Origin: Heliomarina sp018223035 | GTDB lineage: Bacteria > Pseudomonadota > Alphaproteobacteria > Rhodobacterales > Rhodobacteraceae | DNA: 64,000 nt | Direction: 5' to 3' | Assembly: GCA_018223035.1 (NCBI GenBank) | Contig: JAAEZD010000012.1 | Span: forward strand, 62,001 to 126,000 | Shown: positions 8,755-17,690 of the stretch, one piece after another | Layout of the letters: each line of letters starts with the position of its first letter | Position numbering within the stretch: the first letter of the stretch is position 1 | Position numbers and translations under genes: made by a program | Notes under the pieces: generated by a model | Databases searched by the model: none | Told to the model about the DNA's origin: nothing | What the model saw: only the letters and a program-made list of their open reading frames with translations

Positions 8755-10242
8755 CTACCACCATTTCGCCGGCTTGGCCACAAAACCCGCCGCGGATTCC
8801 AGCGCATAGGCCGTGTTCAGCAGCTCGCCTTCTTCCCATGGCCGACCGATAAGCTGCAAGCCAAGCGGCAGACCCTGGCGATCGGTCCCGGTCGGCACCG
8901 CGATGCCGGGCAGCCCGGCGAGGTTTACCGTCACGGTGAAGATATCGTTCAGGTACATCTGAACCGGATCGGCATCCGCCATCTCGCCCAATCCAAAAGC
9001 CGCCGACGGTGTCGCCGGGGTCAGGATCGCATCGATCCCATCTGCGAAAACCTGTTCGAAATCGCGCTTGATCAGCGTCCGTACCCGGCGAGCCCGATTG
9101 TAATACGCATCGTAGAAACCCGCCGACAGCACATAGGTCCCGATCATGATCCGGCGCTGCACCTCGTCGCCAAAGCCTTCGGCGCGGGTCTTCTCATACA
9201 TCTCGGTGACCCCGTCGCCCTGGCTCAGCTTGGCACGATGGCCATAGCGCACGCCGTCATACCGGGCGAGGTTCGACGACGCCTCGGCTGGCGCGATCAC
9301 GTAATAGGCGGGCAGCGCGTATTTCGTATGCGGCAAAGAGATATCGACAATCTCCGCCCCGGCATCGCGCAACATGGCGGTGCCATCGGACCAGAGCGTC
9401 TCGATCTCCTCGGGCATGCCTTCCATGCGGTATTCGGTCGGGATACCGATCTTCTTGCCCTTGATATCCCCGGTCAGCATCGCTTCGAAATTCGGCACCG
9501 GCAGATCGATCGAGGTGGAATCCTTGGGATCGGTGGAACACATGGCTTCCAGCATGATCGCCGCATCGCGGACCGACTTGGTCATCGGACCGGCCTGATC
9601 CAGCGAGGAGGCGAATGCGATGATCCCCCAGCGCGAGCAGCGCCCGTAGGTCGGCTTGATCCCTACCGTGCCGGTAAAGGCGGCCGGCTGGCGGATCGAC
9701 CCGCCCGTATCGGTGCCGGTCGCGGCAAGGCAAAGGTCCGCCGCCACGGCCGAGGCCGACCCGCCCGAGGACCCGCCCGGCGTCAGGGCCGCTTCGTCAT
9801 TGCCGCGCCGCCAGGGGTTGATCGCATTGCCATAGGTCGAGGTCTCGTTGCTCGAGCCCATGGCGAATTCATCCATGTTCAGCTTGCCCAGCATCACCGC
9901 CCCGGCATCGCGCAGGTTCTGGCTCACGGTGGATTCGTACTGCGGATTGAACCCTTTGAGAATCCGGCTCGCCGCCTGGCTCGGCACACCCTCGGTGCAG
10001 AACAGATCCTTGATCCCGATCGGCAAGCCGCACATGGCCGGCGCATCGCCATCCGCAAGACGTGCGTCGGCCGCTTTGGCCCGCTCCAGCGCAATCTCCG
10101 GTGTCTTGTGTACGAAAGCATTCAGCGCCTCCGCCGCGTCGATCGCACCCAGACAGGCTTCGGTCAGCTCGACAGAGGTGGTCTCGCCCTTGCGCAGCAG
10201 GTCACGGGCCTCGGCCAGCCCCAGCGTGTTCAGATCAGTCAT
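8755..10242 (-). CDS. gatA: Asp-tRNA(Asn)/Glu-tRNA(Gln) amidotransferase subunit A
   Basis: A protein of 495 residues, full length for GatA. The amidase signature GGSSGGSASAVAADL and the catalytic Lys in GIKDLFCTEG are present, giving the Ser-cisSer-Lys triad. GatA releases ammonia from glutamine or asparagine for transamidation of misacylated Glu-tRNA(Gln) or Asp-tRNA(Asn). The start codon overlaps the gatC stop by one base. gatB is not in the window, a split arrangement common in Alphaproteobacteria. Confidence 0.96.
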   Translation of the reverse strand: MTDLNTLGLAEARDLLRKGETTSVELTEACLGAIDAAEALNAFVHKTPEIALERAKAADARLADGDAPAMCGLPIGIKDLFCTEGVPSQAASRILKGFNPQYESTVSQNLRDAGAVMLGKLNMDEFAMGSSNETSTYGNAINPWRRGNDEAALTPGGSSGGSASAVAADLCLAATGTDTGGSIRQPAAFTGTVGIKPTYGRCSRWGIIAFASSLDQAGPMTKSVRDAAIMLEAMCSTDPKDSTSIDLPVPNFEAMLTGDIKGKKIGIPTEYRMEGMPEEIETLWSDGTAMLRDAGAEIVDISLPHTKYALPAYYVIAPAEASSNLARYDGVRYGHRAKLSQGDGVTEMYEKTRAEGFGDEVQRRIMIGTYVLSAGFYDAYYNRARRVRTLIKRDFEQVFADGIDAILTPATPSAAFGLGEMADADPVQMYLNDIFTVTVNLAGLPGIAVPTGTDRQGLPLGLQLIGRPWEEGELLNTAYALESAAGFVAKPAKWW

Positions 10243-10529
10243 TATTCCACCACCTTCGGCACGGCAAAAAAGCCTTCGCGGGCATCCGGCGCATTGGCCA
10301 GAACCTTTTGCTGCTGGTTGCCGTCCGTCACCACGTCGTCGCGACGCTTCAACCGCACCGGCGTGACCGAGGTCATCGGCTCGACGCCCTCCACATCCAC
10401 CTCGTTCAATTGCTCGATGAACCCGAGAATCCGGTTAAAATCGCTTGCCAGCGCCGGCAACGCCTCGTCCTCGACCTTGATACGGGCCAGCTTTGCCACG
10501 CGGGCAGCGGTATTTTCGTCAATCGACAT
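10242..10529 (-). CDS. gatC: Asp-tRNA(Asn)/Glu-tRNA(Gln) amidotransferase subunit C
   Basis: A protein of 95 residues, the usual GatC length. MSIDENTAARVAKLARIKV and FNRILGFIEQLNEVDVEGV are the conserved helical belt that wraps the GatA-GatB interface. It is first in the gatCA pair. The 257 bp upstream holds a dispersed repeat and the start region of the divergent UPF0173 gene. Confidence 0.93.
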   Translation of the reverse strand: MSIDENTAARVAKLARIKVEDEALPALASDFNRILGFIEQLNEVDVEGVEPMTSVTPVRLKRRDDVVTDGNQQQKVLANAPDAREGFFAVPKVVE

Positions 10530-10639
10530 CAGAACCCTCTTTCTCCGTCATCCGCGCATTTACCCCTCCTGTGCCCCGCTCGCAAGTCCGCGCCTCTTTG
10601 TAAAGGTTTTCCAACCCCTCCCTTCGCGCAGAAGACCTG

Positions 10640-10690
10640 TTTTTCCTCTTGCACGAAATACTCCAGGGGCCGCGCAGCGCGCGGCGGGGC
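10640..10690 (-). repeat. Dispersed intergenic repeat, copy B
   Basis: On the minus strand this reads GGGCTCTGCCCC, then a GC-rich palindrome (GCCGCGC/GCGCGGC around AGC at 10669-10685), then CCTGGAGTATTTCGTGCAAG. The order matches the element at 11510-11580 in opposite orientation. The two copies flank the UPF0173 gene. Confidence 0.6.
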
Positions 10691-10786
10691 AGAGCCCTTC
10701 CTGAACCATCGGCAAAACTCGGGGCTTGGAAAACGCGGCTTCCACACTAGGCTCGACAGAAGCAGTGAAACCCAACGGAGCGATAC

Positions 10787-11479
10787 ATGAAACTCACCTG
10801 GCTCGGACACGGCAGCTTCCGCCTTGAAAGCAATGAAACCATCATCCTCATCGACCCGTGGCTCAACGGCAATCCGATGCTCCCCGAGGATCAGCATGAA
10901 GCGGCCACCAAGGGCGCGACCCATATCCTGCTCACGCATGCGCATTTCGACCATGCGTCAGACGTGGTGGATCTTGCGCGGAAAATGGACCTCCCCATCG
11001 TCGGACAGTTCGACCTGATGTCCTACTGGGCCGACAGCGAAAAGATCGAAACCGTGGGCTTCAACAAGGGCGGGACGGTCGATGTCGGCGGCATCTCCGT
11101 TTCGATGGTGCGCGCGGAGCATTCCTCCACCTTAGCCTCCGACGATGGCCCCAAGGCGGCCGGTTCCGAGGTCGGCTACATGATTCGCGCAGAAGGCCGC
11201 GTGATCTATTTCAGCGGCGACACGGATATCATGGCGGATATGGAGTGGTTCGGCGAATATTACCAGCCCGACATCGGCATCCTGAGTGCCGGGGGGCATT
11301 TCACCATGGACATGAAGGCCGCCGCCTGGGCCGCAAAGAAATACTTTGATTTCAAAACGGTCATCCCGATGCATTACCGCACTTTCCCGCTTCTTGCACA
11401 GGATGCGAAAGACTTGCGTGCGGGTCTGCCCGGGGTCGACTTGATCGAGCCAGAAGTGATGTCCGCCATCGAACTATAG
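10787..11479 (+). CDS. UPF0173 metal-dependent hydrolase (metallo-beta-lactamase fold)
   Basis: A protein of 230 residues. HILLTHAHFDHASDVVDLA contains the HxHxDH metal motif. YFSGDTDIMADMEW and VIPMHYRTFPLL supply later metal ligands and match UPF0173, which is about 225-230 residues long. Its substrate is not established. Divergent from gatC and flanked on both sides by copies of a dispersed repeat. Confidence 0.9.
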   Translation: MKLTWLGHGSFRLESNETIILIDPWLNGNPMLPEDQHEAATKGATHILLTHAHFDHASDVVDLARKMDLPIVGQFDLMSYWADSEKIETVGFNKGGTVDVGGISVSMVRAEHSSTLASDDGPKAAGSEVGYMIRAEGRVIYFSGDTDIMADMEWFGEYYQPDIGILSAGGHFTMDMKAAAWAAKKYFDFKTVIPMHYRTFPLLAQDAKDLRAGLPGVDLIEPEVMSAIEL

Positions 11480-11509
11480 CGGCGTCGTTCTTTCGCGCCG
11501 GTGTCTCGA

Positions 11510-11580
11510 CGGGGGCTCTGCCCCCGCCGGACAAAATCGATGATTTTGCCCGCCCCCGGGATATTTGAAACCCAAAGAAG
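11510..11580 (+). repeat. Dispersed intergenic repeat, copy A (two hairpins)
   Basis: CGGGGGC/GCCCCCG around TCT (11510-11526) and CAAAATC/GATTTTG around GAT (11532-11548) are two perfect 7-bp hairpins, followed by CGCCCCCGGGATATTTGA and AACCCAAAGAAG. It lies between the ends of the convergent UPF0173 and tadA genes. I recall similar elements scattered in Rhodobacteraceae; that identity is inferred. Confidence 0.7.
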
Positions 11581-11591
11581 GGCGGAGCGGT

Positions 11592-12047
11592 TCAACCGGT
11601 GCGGCGCGCCGCGAAAAAGGTTTTGAGAAGTTCTTCGGAGTCGGCGGCGGCGAGACCGTCGTAGACGTCGGGGATGTGATGCGTCTGTGCGCGGGTAAAG
11701 ACTTTAGCGCCATGCGCGACGCCCCCGGATTTCGGATCCGCCGCGCCGTAGTAGAGCCGTTCGATACGGGCTGCGGCGATGGCGGCAGCGCACATGGCGC
11801 AGGGCTCAAGTGTCACGTAGAGACGGTGGCCGGTCAGCCGCTCCGACCCGGCGGCGGCGCAGGCCTGCCGAATCGCGAGGATTTCCGCATGGGCCGTCGG
11901 GTCGCTCAGCTCTCGGGTTCGGTTCCCAGCCGCGCTGAGCACCGCACCGCCGGGCGAGACCAAAACCGCACCGACCGGCACTTCGCCGCGTTCACCGGCG
12001 GCACGGGCCTCGGCAAGGGCCTGATCCATATGCGACGTGAAGCTCAT
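11592..12047 (-). CDS. tadA: tRNA-specific adenosine(34) deaminase
   Basis: A protein of 151 residues. TAHAEILAIRQ holds the zinc His and catalytic Glu and TLEPCAMCAAAI the two zinc Cys of the cytidine-deaminase-like fold. TadA converts wobble A34 of tRNA-Arg(ACG) to inosine. RIERLYYGAADPKSGG and HHIPDVYDGL favour TadA over guanine deaminases. Divergent from rluB, with 61 bp between the starts. Confidence 0.93.
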   Translation of the reverse strand: MSFTSHMDQALAEARAAGERGEVPVGAVLVSPGGAVLSAAGNRTRELSDPTAHAEILAIRQACAAAGSERLTGHRLYVTLEPCAMCAAAIAAARIERLYYGAADPKSGGVAHGAKVFTRAQTHHIPDVYDGLAAADSEELLKTFFAARRTG

Positions 12048-12108
12048 ATGCCTTACTGGACCGCAACTACGTCTTTCGCAAGCGCACGATATGGTCTAAC
12101 GCTCGGGC

Positions 12109-13035
12109 ATGAGTAACTCTGCCCCTCCCCCCGGCGACCGGATCGCCAAGGTTCTGGCGCGTGCCGGTCTCGCCTCTCGCCGCGAGGCTGAACGGATGAT
12201 CGAAGCCGGACTGGTACAGGTGAACGGCAAGAAGATCGACAGCCCGGCACTGAACGTCACCGCCTCTGACCGCATCCTCGTGGACGGACAACCGCTGAAA
12301 GAACCGGAACCGGCGCGGCTCTGGCTCTACCACAAGCCGCCGGGACTGGTGACCAGCAACCGCGACGAACAGGGGCGGCAGACGATTTTCGACGCTCTGC
12401 CCGAGGACATGCCGCGGGTCATGAGCATCGGCAGGCTCGACCTCAATTCCGAGGGGCTGCTGTTGCTGACCAATGACGGCGGGATCAAGCGTCAGCTCGA
12501 ACTGCCGAGCACCGGCTGGCTGCGCCGATATCGCGTGCGCATCAACGGCCGCCCCAAGGACGAGGATTTCGAACCGCTGCGCAAGGGGCTCACCGTCGAG
12601 GGAGAGCGATTCCTGCCGATGGTGGTGACGCTCGATCGCCAGCAGGGCGCGAACGCCTGGGTGACCGTGGGGCTGCGCGAAGGCAAGAATCGCGAGATTC
12701 GCCGGGCAATGGAAGACCTTGGCTTTGCGGTGAACCGGCTGATCCGGATTTCTTACGGGCCGTTCCAGCTGGGTCAGATCAAGGCGGGCGAGGTCGAAGA
12801 GATACGCCGGCGCGTGATGCGCGAACAACTGGGCCTCGAAGCAGAGGCGCCAGAGGGCACGGCCAAGCGAAAAACCCCGGCCCGGCGCCGCAGCACCGCG
12901 GGCAAACCCGGCCCCGGCCGACCGGGCCTGCCGAAAGCTGCCCCCGAGAAACCATCCGGCACCGGGCGCAAACCGGGTGGCCGCCCGTCCCCGGCCCGGG
13001 GTGGCGGAAAGCCGGACCGGCCGCGGCGCAAGTAA
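12109..13035 (+). CDS. 23S rRNA pseudouridine synthase, RluB-like
   Basis: A protein of 308 residues. An S4 RNA-binding domain (GDRIAKVLARAGLASRREAE) is followed by the RsuA/RluB catalytic domain with the nucleophile Asp in IGRLDLNSEGLLLLTNDG and GKNREIRRAMEDLG. RluB modifies U2605 of 23S rRNA; RluE/RluF relatives cannot be fully excluded. The last 70 residues are a basic, Pro/Gly/Arg/Lys-rich tail (KRKTPARRRSTAGKPGPGRP and on) like the tail of the DEAD-box helicase at 43086. Confidence 0.88.
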   Translation: MSNSAPPPGDRIAKVLARAGLASRREAERMIEAGLVQVNGKKIDSPALNVTASDRILVDGQPLKEPEPARLWLYHKPPGLVTSNRDEQGRQTIFDALPEDMPRVMSIGRLDLNSEGLLLLTNDGGIKRQLELPSTGWLRRYRVRINGRPKDEDFEPLRKGLTVEGERFLPMVVTLDRQQGANAWVTVGLREGKNREIRRAMEDLGFAVNRLIRISYGPFQLGQIKAGEVEEIRRRVMREQLGLEAEAPEGTAKRKTPARRRSTAGKPGPGRPGLPKAAPEKPSGTGRKPGGRPSPARGGGKPDRPRRK

Positions 13036-13170
13036 CGGCGACCGGTAAACCGCCCTGCCACAAGCGTGAGATGTCCCCGCTTCGGCAGGCTTCAACGCAA
13101 GGGGTGGATCGCCCCTTTTATGCGCGCCTCGAATGGCTTATCTGTAGCTAAAGATTTCGGGAGACTTATC

Positions 13171-13371
13171 ATGTTGCGGCTCCTCATGGTGGCTGCGGCG
13201 ATCACCGTGTTCATTTTTGCCGTTGTCCTGCTGACGTCGGCGTTGACTAGAACCGCAGGGCGCGCCGTTGAAAGGGCCGATATGGGCGGCAATACGTTCA
13301 GCAAACTGGCTTATGTCGCGTTGATCCTGCTTTTGTTCGGGGTTGGCACCGGCTGGCTTGGGGGACTCTAG
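13171..13371 (+). CDS. Small two-helix membrane protein
   Basis: A protein of 66 residues with two predicted transmembrane segments (residues 4-23 and 47-63) separated by a short basic/acidic loop. ATG 13171 is preferred because CGGGAGA lies about eight bases upstream; the longer frame from 13066 would start in poorly coding sequence. It lies three bases before the XpaC-like gene and is probably the first gene of that operon. No family name recognised. Confidence 0.65.
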   Translation: MLRLLMVAAAITVFIFAVVLLTSALTRTAGRAVERADMGGNTFSKLAYVALILLLFGVGTGWLGGL

Positions 13372-13374
13372 CCC

Positions 13375-14250
13375 ATGGCCCAGCGTTTCGGCGGCAAGTA
13401 CAGCCCAAAAGGTGATCGCGGCAAGGATCCGGATGACTTCAGGAATGCCGATGTTGAACCGGCGGCCTTTCGTGTCAACCTGCTCTTCGTGCCGCCTGCC
13501 ATTCTTCTGATCCTGTCGCTCGGCAAGGGCGCGCTGGCGCTTACGGCCGGGGCGGCCGGGGCGGCGGTGCTGCTTCTGGCGGCGTGGCTGCTGCGCGAAG
13601 GTCTCCGGGCGCAAGCAGCCTATGAGGCGCGCAAAGTGGCCCGGCGTCCCGCATTCCCGCGCAAACTGGCGGCAAGCGTTCTGACCGGCGTGGGCGTTGC
13701 GCTGGCGGCATGGTCGAACGAGCCGGGGTTTCTTGCGCCGGTGCTTTACGGTGTGGTGGCTGGCGGTCTGCACATCGGTGCCTTTGGTCTAGATCCTTTC
13801 AAGAACAAGGGGATGGAAGGGATCGACACCTTTCAACGAGACCGGGTTGCCCGCGCGGTGGGCGAGGCCGAGGCCTATCTTGGCGACATGACCTCAACGA
13901 TCCGGCGCACCAAGGACCGTCAGCTTGAAAACCGCGTGGCGCGGTTCCAGGCCACCGCCCGTGACCTGTTCCGCACGGTCGAGGAAGATCCGCGTGACCT
14001 CACCGCTGCACGGAAATACCTGACCGTCTACCTGATGGGCGCGCGCGACGCGACGGTCAAGTTCGCCGATATCTACGCGCGCAATCCCGATACCGAGGCG
14101 CGCGCCGATTACCTCTCGCTGCTCGATGATCTCGAACAGAACTTCGATGCCCGAACCCAGAAGATGCTGCTCGACGAGCGCAGCGACCTTACCGTTGAAA
14201 TCGACGTGCTGCGCGACAGGTTGCAGCGCGAAGGGGTGCGCCCGGAATGA
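13375..14250 (+). CDS. XpaC-family protein (5-bromo-4-chloroindolyl phosphate hydrolysis)
   Basis: A protein of 291 residues. Two or three hydrophobic segments (about residues 36-70 and 98-135) are followed by a soluble helical domain with DTFQRDRVARAVGEAEAYL, KYLTVYLMGARDATVKFAD and DYLSLLDDLEQNFDARTQ, typical of XpaC-like proteins. The enzyme-like family name comes from one Bacillus phenotype; the actual activity is doubtful. XpaC homologues are usually beside telA, as here. Confidence 0.8.
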   Translation: MAQRFGGKYSPKGDRGKDPDDFRNADVEPAAFRVNLLFVPPAILLILSLGKGALALTAGAAGAAVLLLAAWLLREGLRAQAAYEARKVARRPAFPRKLAASVLTGVGVALAAWSNEPGFLAPVLYGVVAGGLHIGAFGLDPFKNKGMEGIDTFQRDRVARAVGEAEAYLGDMTSTIRRTKDRQLENRVARFQATARDLFRTVEEDPRDLTAARKYLTVYLMGARDATVKFADIYARNPDTEARADYLSLLDDLEQNFDARTQKMLLDERSDLTVEIDVLRDRLQREGVRPE

Positions 14251-14292
14251 GCCGGTCCGCCAGAGTGTCCACTGCCGTTAAGGAACTTGCCC

Positions 14293-15483
14293 ATGTCTGA
14301 AATGCTGCGCCAAAAGGCCGAGGATTCCCAAGAGCTTGTCAAGGAAGCGACGGCGGTGACCCTTCCCGAGCCCCGCGCCGAGATCACCCCCCTCGAAAAG
14401 GCCGACGCCCCGATGAGCGAGGCGATCCGCACCCGCATGGCCGAAATCGATATTGACGACACCAATTCCATCGTTTCTTTCGGGTCGCGGGCGCAGGCGG
14501 AACTTCAGGAAATCAGCCAAGCGATGTTGCAGGACGTCCGCAACAAGGATGTCGGCCCCGCCGGCGATTCCCTGCGCGACATCGTCACCACCATCCGCGG
14601 CTTTTCGGTGAACGAGCTGGACGTACGCCGCAAGCGCAGCTGGTGGGAAAAGCTCCTGGGCCGCGCGGCGCCCTTTGCCAAGTTCACCGCCCAGTTCGAA
14701 GAGGTGCAGGGCCAGATCGACCGGATCACCGATCAGCTGCTGGGTCATGAGCATACGCTGCTCAAGGACATCAAGTCGCTCGACTTGCTCTATGAGAAAA
14801 CGCTCGATTTCTATGACGAGCTGGCCCTATACATCGCGGCGGGTGAGGCCAAGCTCAAGGAACTCGACGACACTAAGATCCCCGCCAAGGCTGCCGAGGT
14901 CGATGCCGCGCCCGAGGATGCGCAGGTGATGAAGGCGCAGGAGCTGCGCGACATGCGCGCCGCGCGCGACGATCTGGAGCGCCGGGTGCACGATCTCAAG
15001 CTGACGCGGCAGGTCACGATGCAATCCCTGCCCTCGATCCGGCTTGTGCAGGAAAACGACAAGTCGCTGGTGACCAAGATCAACTCGACGCTGGTCAACA
15101 CCGTGCCGCTCTGGGAAACCCAGCTGGCGCAGGCGGTCACCATCCAGCGCAGTTCCGAGGCGGCAGGCGCGGTGCGCGAGGCCAATGACCTCACCAACGA
15201 GCTGCTGACCTCGAACGCCAAGAACCTGCGCGACAGCAACAAGGCGATCCGGACCGAGATGGAACGCGGCGTGTTTGACATCGAGGCGGTCAAGGCCGCC
15301 AATGCCGACCTGATCGGCACCATTCAGGAAAGCCTCCAGATCGCGGATGAAGGCAAGGCGCGCCGCGCAGCCGCCGAGGAAGAGCTGCAAAAGATGGAAG
15401 CCGAACTGCGCGAAACGCTGGCCGCCGCCCGCGCGCGCAAGGATGGCATGGGCGATACCGCGTCGGGCGCGGTACCGGTCTGA
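14293..15483 (+). CDS. TelA family toxic-anion resistance protein
   Basis: A protein of 396 residues. It is mostly long helices and coiled coil, with WWEKLLGRAAPFAKFTAQFE, LLYEKTLDFYDELALYIAAG and LPSIRLVQENDKSLVTKINS, all typical of TelA (PF05816). Named for a role in plasmid tellurite resistance, chromosomal TelA is linked to envelope stress. ATG 14293 has AAGGA nine bases upstream; an in-frame TTG at 14287 is less likely. Second main gene of the 13171-18800 module. Confidence 0.9.
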   Translation: MSEMLRQKAEDSQELVKEATAVTLPEPRAEITPLEKADAPMSEAIRTRMAEIDIDDTNSIVSFGSRAQAELQEISQAMLQDVRNKDVGPAGDSLRDIVTTIRGFSVNELDVRRKRSWWEKLLGRAAPFAKFTAQFEEVQGQIDRITDQLLGHEHTLLKDIKSLDLLYEKTLDFYDELALYIAAGEAKLKELDDTKIPAKAAEVDAAPEDAQVMKAQELRDMRAARDDLERRVHDLKLTRQVTMQSLPSIRLVQENDKSLVTKINSTLVNTVPLWETQLAQAVTIQRSSEAAGAVREANDLTNELLTSNAKNLRDSNKAIRTEMERGVFDIEAVKAANADLIGTIQESLQIADEGKARRAAAEEELQKMEAELRETLAAARARKDGMGDTASGAVPV

Positions 15484-15560
15484 GATACAAGTCAACGGTG
15501 CCGGGCCATCCGGCGCCGGGGTCGAAAGAGTTCCAAGGGTTCAGGGATACGGACAGCAAT

Positions 15561-16514
15561 ATGATCGGTCGTTTGCAACTGGCGCTGATTCTTGGCGCGG
15601 CTTTGGCCTTGTCCGCCTGCGAACAGGGCGGGCCGCGCACCTCCCTGCCGCCACAGGCCCGGCCCGAACGCGTCGCCGTTCAGGCCAAACCCTATGAGCC
15701 ATCGCAGCGCAGCATCGACCTCGCCCGCTATTACGTGGCGGTGCAGAACGATCTGCTGACCCAAGGCCTTTTGCGCACCGATGGCGGCGGACCGGACACG
15801 CCCTTTAGCGTCGACGACCTGATCGAGGATTTCGAGACTATCGTCTTTTATCAGGAATACAGCCGCTCCGGCGGCGTCAACTATCGCAGCGACGGCACCA
15901 GTGTTGCCCTCAGCCGCTGGACGGTGCCGGTGCGCCTTGGCGTCGAATTCGGCGACAGCGTTCCCGAGGACAAGCGCAAGATCGATCAGGCGGGCATCGA
16001 CAATTACGCCCAGCGCCTTTCCCGGATCACCGGACATTCGATCTTTACCACGCGGACCAACCCGAATTTCCACGTCTTCGTCGCCGGGGAGGACGACCGG
16101 ACCTTCGTGCAGGACCGTCTGCGCAGCCTGATCCCTTCGATCAGCCAGAGCGAGCTTGAGCTTTTCGGCAACCTGCCGCGGTCTTTCTACTGTCTCGTGG
16201 TTTCCGTGGCGGGCCGGTCGCAGCCCTACAACTACGCCCATGCGGTCGCGCTGATCCGCGCCGAACACCCAGACCTCGTCCGGCTCAGCTGTATTCACGA
16301 GGAAATCGCCCAAGGCCTCGGCATGCCGAATGACAGCCCGCACGCGCGCCCCTCGATCTTTAACGACGATGACGAATTCGCGCTGCTCACCAGCCACGAC
16401 GAGCTGCTGCTCAGGATGCTCTACGACCCAAGACTGCAACCCGGCATGTCACTGGAAGAAGCCCGCCCCATCATCCGCACCATCGCGACCGAGCTGATGG
16501 GCGAGGAACTGTAA
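15561..16514 (+). CDS. DUF2927 lipoprotein, putative metalloprotease-like
   Basis: A protein of 317 residues. MIGRLQLALILGAALALSAC is a lipoprotein signal with Cys20. The mature part has RWTVPVRLGVEF and, near the C-terminus, SCIHEEIAQGLGMPNDSP with SIFNDDDEFALLT, the signature of DUF2927. The HEE segment followed by a later Glu/Asp cluster resembles zinc-peptidase active sites, but activity is inference. ATG 15561 is chosen because it begins the signal peptide. Sits between telA and the SPFH gene. Confidence 0.8.
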   Translation: MIGRLQLALILGAALALSACEQGGPRTSLPPQARPERVAVQAKPYEPSQRSIDLARYYVAVQNDLLTQGLLRTDGGGPDTPFSVDDLIEDFETIVFYQEYSRSGGVNYRSDGTSVALSRWTVPVRLGVEFGDSVPEDKRKIDQAGIDNYAQRLSRITGHSIFTTRTNPNFHVFVAGEDDRTFVQDRLRSLIPSISQSELELFGNLPRSFYCLVVSVAGRSQPYNYAHAVALIRAEHPDLVRLSCIHEEIAQGLGMPNDSPHARPSIFNDDDEFALLTSHDELLLRMLYDPRLQPGMSLEEARPIIRTIATELMGEEL

Positions 16515-16546
16515 TTACGGCAGGATCGCAACAAAGGATTTGAGCC

Positions 16547-17665
16547 ATGAGTATTTTCGATTTTCTTTCCGGACAGTTCATCGACGTCATTCACTGGACC
16601 GATGACACCCGCGACACGATGGTCTGGCGGTTCGAACGCCACGGCCATGAAATCAAATACGGCGCCAAGCTGACGGTACGCGAAGGTCAGGCGGCGGTCT
16701 TTGTCCACGAAGGCCAGCTTGCCGATGTCTTCACCCCCGGTCTCTACATGCTCGAGACCAACAACATGCCGATCATGACAACGCTCCAGCACTGGGATCA
16801 CGGGTTCCAGTCGCCCTTCAAATCCGAGATCTATTTCGTCAACACGACCCGTTTCAACGATCTGAAATGGGGCACGAAAAACCCGATCATCGCCCGCGAC
16901 CCCGAATTCGGCCCGGTGCGGCTGCGCGCCTATGGCACCTATTCCGTCCGCGTGACCGACCCGGCGCGCTTCCTGCAGGAAATCGTCGGCACCGACGGTG
17001 AATTCACCATGGATGAGATCTCGTTCCAGATCCGCAACACCATCGTGCAGGAATTCTCGCGCGTGCTGGCCAGCTCCGGCATCCCTGTTCTGGACATGGC
17101 CGCGAACACCGCCGACCTGGGCAAGCTGGTCGCCTCCGCCATTGCCGAGCCGGTCGCCGCCTATGGCCTCGCGATCCCCGAGCTTTACATCGAGAACATC
17201 TCGCTGCCGCCCGCGGTCGAGGCCGCGCTCGACAAGCGCACGTCGCTGGGGCTGGCGGGCGATCTGGGCAAGTTCACCCAGTATTCCGCCGCCGAGGCGA
17301 TGACCGCCGCCGCCAACAACCCCGCCGGGGGTGGCATGGCCGCCGGTCTGGGCGCGGGCATGGGCATGGCGATGGCCAACCAGATGGCGCAACAGGGTCG
17401 CAGCGGACCCTGGGGCGCGGCCCCCTCTGCCCCGGCTGCACCTCCGCCGCCGCCCAGCCCCGAAAAGGTCTGGCACCTTGCCGAGAACGGCGAAACCTCC
17501 GGTCCCTTCTCGCGGGCCTCTCTGGGCCGCATGGTCTCGCAAGGGACGCTGACACGCGAAACCTATGTCTGGACCGAAGGACAAGACGGCTGGTCCCGCG
17601 CCGGCGACGTGACCGAACTGGCGCGGCTCTTCACGGTGATGCCGCCGCCGCCGCCCGGTGCGTGA
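16547..17665 (+). CDS. SPFH-domain protein with C-terminal GYF_2 (DUF4339) domain
   Basis: A protein of 372 residues. Residues 1-240 form an SPFH/virion-core-protein-like domain (YdjI-type): VREGQAAVFVHEGQLADVFTP, GTYSVRVTDPARFLQEIVG and LAIPELYIENISLPP. A Gly/Ala/Met linker (about 265-300) leads to WHLAENGETSGPFSRASLGR and YVWTEGQDGWSRAGDVTEL, a GYF_2 domain that binds proline-rich peptides. The following gene starts 25 bp later. SPFH proteins build membrane scaffolds; here probably an envelope-stress complex with TelA. Confidence 0.85.
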   Translation: MSIFDFLSGQFIDVIHWTDDTRDTMVWRFERHGHEIKYGAKLTVREGQAAVFVHEGQLADVFTPGLYMLETNNMPIMTTLQHWDHGFQSPFKSEIYFVNTTRFNDLKWGTKNPIIARDPEFGPVRLRAYGTYSVRVTDPARFLQEIVGTDGEFTMDEISFQIRNTIVQEFSRVLASSGIPVLDMAANTADLGKLVASAIAEPVAAYGLAIPELYIENISLPPAVEAALDKRTSLGLAGDLGKFTQYSAAEAMTAAANNPAGGGMAAGLGAGMGMAMANQMAQQGRSGPWGAAPSAPAAPPPPPSPEKVWHLAENGETSGPFSRASLGRMVSQGTLTRETYVWTEGQDGWSRAGDVTELARLFTVMPPPPPGA

Positions 17666-17690
17666 TCGCGCGCCAAGACAAGACAGCAAG

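Noticed and set aside
8512..10704. A 730-codon open frame on the plus strand
   Set aside because: It runs antisense through gatA and gatC and the lipoprotein, all of which have clear family motifs on the minus strand.
10529..10954. A 141-codon minus-strand frame upstream of gatC
   Set aside because: It overlaps the start of the UPF0173 gene in antisense and runs through the dispersed repeat; no family features.
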